A model generated the notes under the pieces. The model searched no databases. It saw nothing but the letters and a program-made list of their open reading frames with translations, and had not been told where the DNA came from. 64,000 nucleotides of DNA from Hymenobacter rubidus. Its GTDB lineage: Bacteria > Bacteroidota > Bacteroidia > Cytophagales > Hymenobacteraceae. Location of the stretch: contig NZ_JAERQF010000015.1 of NCBI RefSeq assembly GCF_016734815.1, positions 1 through 64,000 on the forward strand, read 5' to 3'. Below are positions 62,417-64,000 of this stretch, piece by piece. Both the position numbers and the translations under genes were made by a program. Position 1 is the first letter of the stretch, and every line of letters starts with the position of its first letter.

Positions 62417-63148
62417 TTAGCCGCGGCCGTGGCCCCCGCTACGGCCGCCGCCGCCATAGTTTCCGCCGCCCTGCTGGCCTTGATTGCCACCCCGGTTGCC
62501 GCCGAAACCGCCGCCGTTGCCGCCGTTGCCGCCCTGCCCGGGGTTGTAGCCACCGCCCTGGGGCTGTTGGGGCTGCTGGTTGCCGCGCGGAGTGCTGTAG
62601 CCGCCGCTGGGGTACTGTGCGCCACCGCGGTTGTCGTTGCCCCGGTAGCCGCCCCGGTCATCATTGCCGCGGTAGCCACCCCGGTCGTCGTGCTCATTGT
62701 AGTTGCGACCATTGGAATACACCGTGCGCGAGCGACCGTAGCTGGGGCCGTAGCCATAACCGCCGTTGTAGTAGCCGGCGCGGCTGGGGCCGTAGTTGCG
62801 GTAGGGCTGGTAGGCGTAGTGCTGGCGGTAATAGTCCACGCGCAGCCAGGGCTGCGGGCCCCGGTAGTCCACAATCACCGGATGGAACTGGTAGGGGTCG
62901 TAGCCATACAGCTCAGGCAGCGGCACCCAGTAGCCGTCCTGATACACGATGTACTGCTGGTTGTAGAGGTCGTAGTAGCCATCGATTTCGGGGATGTAGT
63001 AATACTGCGTGCCGTAGGGAACCTGCGGGCCCCAGGCCGGTGCGCCGATATTAATATTCACCCCCACCTGCGCCTGGGCGGCCGGCGTGGCCAACAGGGC
63101 AAACGCGCCCACCAGGGCCGCACCAAAAAATCTTGCGAGGGGTTTCAT
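62417..63148 (-). CDS. Small secreted protein of a tandem family, copy 3 (Gly/Asn-rich tail)
   Basis: 243 residues with a signal peptide (AALVGAFALLATPAAQA). VGVNINIGAPAWGP, YYYIPEIDGYYDLYNQQYIV and YDPYQFHPVIVDYRG are near copies of copy 1. From residue 120 onward the chain is a long Tyr/Gly/Asn/Arg low-complexity tail with DDRGGYRGN repeats and GGNGGNGGGFGGNRGG. The domain is stable but the tails differ in all three copies, as if each were tuned separately. Function unknown. Confidence 0.7.
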   Translation of the reverse strand: MKPLARFFGAALVGAFALLATPAAQAQVGVNINIGAPAWGPQVPYGTQYYYIPEIDGYYDLYNQQYIVYQDGYWVPLPELYGYDPYQFHPVIVDYRGPQPWLRVDYYRQHYAYQPYRNYGPSRAGYYNGGYGYGPSYGRSRTVYSNGRNYNEHDDRGGYRGNDDRGGYRGNDNRGGAQYPSGGYSTPRGNQQPQQPQGGGYNPGQGGNGGNGGGFGGNRGGNQGQQGGGNYGGGGRSGGHGRG

Positions 63149-63449
63149 GCTAATGGGTTGAATGAAAAAGAATAACAGACCACGAACGGCGCTGCGCTTT
63201 TAATAGATGCAAGGCTAGTGCCAGAATGTTGAGCGGAGCAGCTGCATTGCCTGAAAACATCGCCCAATTGCTTTAAATCGTCGCCAGTTTATTTTCTGGC
63301 AGAACGCCGGGCACAAATGCACCGCTCCGGCTGTTGTGCACCAACGCCCCGGCCCGGCACAAACTAACGCGACTGGCAAATATGCCTATTTCATTAGCCT
63401 TCGGAGCCCCTTCTACGTACCTTTACGCACTTATTCGCTGCGTTTCTGA
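63149..63449. other. Non-coding gap before uvrA
   Basis: 301 bases with no supported gene. A -7-like TACCTTTA lies at 63418-63425, 24 bases before the uvrA start, with no good -33 element at the expected distance. Nothing else is recognisable. Confidence 0.6.
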
Positions 63450-64000
63450 ATGGCCAAAAAATCCACTGCTACCCCGGTTGCCACAGCCCCAAACCAACGG
63501 TCGGCGCCAGCCAAAGCATCCAAGACTACCGCTGCCGCGCTGAAAAAGCAGTTGGCCGGCGCTCTCACCGAGCCGGAAGCCGCAACTGCCAGCCAGCCTA
63601 ACCCGGCCAGCGTGGAAGTAGCCCTGCAACACCAGACGCCCGAGACGTTGCCGCCCTCCACCGCGCCCCTTGTTAACGGCTCCGCCCACCACATTGACGC
63701 GCCGTTCATTGAAGTGTACGGCGCCCGCGAGCACAACCTGAAAAACGTGAGCGTGAAGATTCCGCGCAACCGGCTGGTGGTGTTCACGGGCATTTCGGGC
63801 TCGGGCAAGTCGAGCCTGGCCTTCGATACTATTTACGCCGAGGGGCAGCGGCGCTACATGGAGACGTTTTCGGCCTACGCCCGCAGCTTCATGGGCGGGC
63901 TGGAGCGGCCCGACGTGGACAAGATTGAGGGCCTCTCGCCGGTTATCAGCATCGAGCAGAAAACCACCTCGCGCAACCCGCGCTCCACGGTGGGCACCAT
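63450..64000 (+). CDS. uvrA: Excinuclease ABC subunit A, N-terminal part (cut by window edge)
   Basis: Starts [15 protein letters not shown] and continues in frame to the last base; at least 183 residues are visible. After about 85 Ala/Pro/Thr-rich residues comes the family start ([17 protein letters not shown]) and Walker [12 protein letters not shown], then [23 protein letters not shown], which is diagnostic of UvrA (FAYARSF-type core: SAYARSF). UvrA recognises bulky DNA lesions with UvrB in nucleotide excision repair. The N-terminal extension is longer than in typical UvrA. The rest lies outside the window. Confidence 0.93.
   Translation, partial: MAKKSTATPVATAPNQRSAPAKASKTTAAALKKQLAGALTEPEAATASQPNPASVEVALQHQTPETLPPSTAPLVNGSAHHIDAPFIEVYGAREHNLKNVSVKIPRNRLVVFTGISGSGKSSLAFDTIYAEGQRRYMETFSAYARSFMGGLERPDVDKIEGLSPVISIEQKTTSRNPRSTVGT

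Overview
The window looks like chromosomal DNA from a GC-rich Bacteroidota, most likely Hymenobacter or a close relative (inference). The grounds are promoters with the Bacteroidota -7 box TAnnTTTG, almost no Shine-Dalgarno sequences, two proteins with type IX secretion sorting tails, a type-3 prolyl-tRNA synthetase, PD40/OmpA and FadL-like surface proteins, and GC-rich coding DNA. No rRNA, tRNA, CRISPR array, prophage or classical insertion sequence was found.

Layout. 1-6.7 kb: a large secreted metalloprotease-propeller-barrel protein, a repeat-filled gap, an RsbQ-like hydrolase, and an overlapping ATPase plus DUF4276-like pair that may be a defence module. 6.7-18 kb: type II NADH dehydrogenase, a molybdoenzyme cluster (fdhD, small protein, FdhF/YdeP-type oxidoreductase), hemA, a secreted YD-repeat protein, a DMT transporter and an LpxR-like lipid A deacylase. 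18-31.5 kb: a RAYT-type transposase, two histidine kinases, an amino-acid permease, three tandem paralogues sharing a four-cysteine N-terminal domain, an AttH/CrtC-like lipoprotein, dusB, a CPBP protease and cdsA. 31.6-37.8 kb: glutamate dehydrogenase, psd, a GxxExxY gene framed by perfect 55-bp inverted repeats, free-methionine sulfoxide reductase, ribD, prmC and a decayed catalase. 37.8-54.7 kb: mostly envelope and secreted proteins, with DPP-IV and proS among them. 54.9-64 kb: a hybrid kinase, rpoN, asnS, three tandem small secreted paralogues, and the start of uvrA, cut by the window edge.

Housekeeping functions (phospholipid synthesis by CdsA and Psd, translation by ProS, AsnRS, PrmC and DusB, tetrapyrrole and riboflavin synthesis by HemA and RibD) are interspersed with cell-surface genes. 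There is little sign of large operons. Many intergenic gaps hold long imperfect palindromes in several families. The commonest has arms ending in a CATGACG-type sequence and occurs six times; a RAYT transposase, the enzyme class known to mobilise such repeats, lies in the same window. Several genes have a -7 box only 4-6 bases before the ATG, which suggests leaderless transcripts.

The best candidates for further work are the GxxExxY inverted-repeat cassette, the RAYT and palindrome system, the tandem cysteine-domain membrane proteins, and the ATPase plus DUF4276-like pair. All calls come from reading the sequence; no database search was run.
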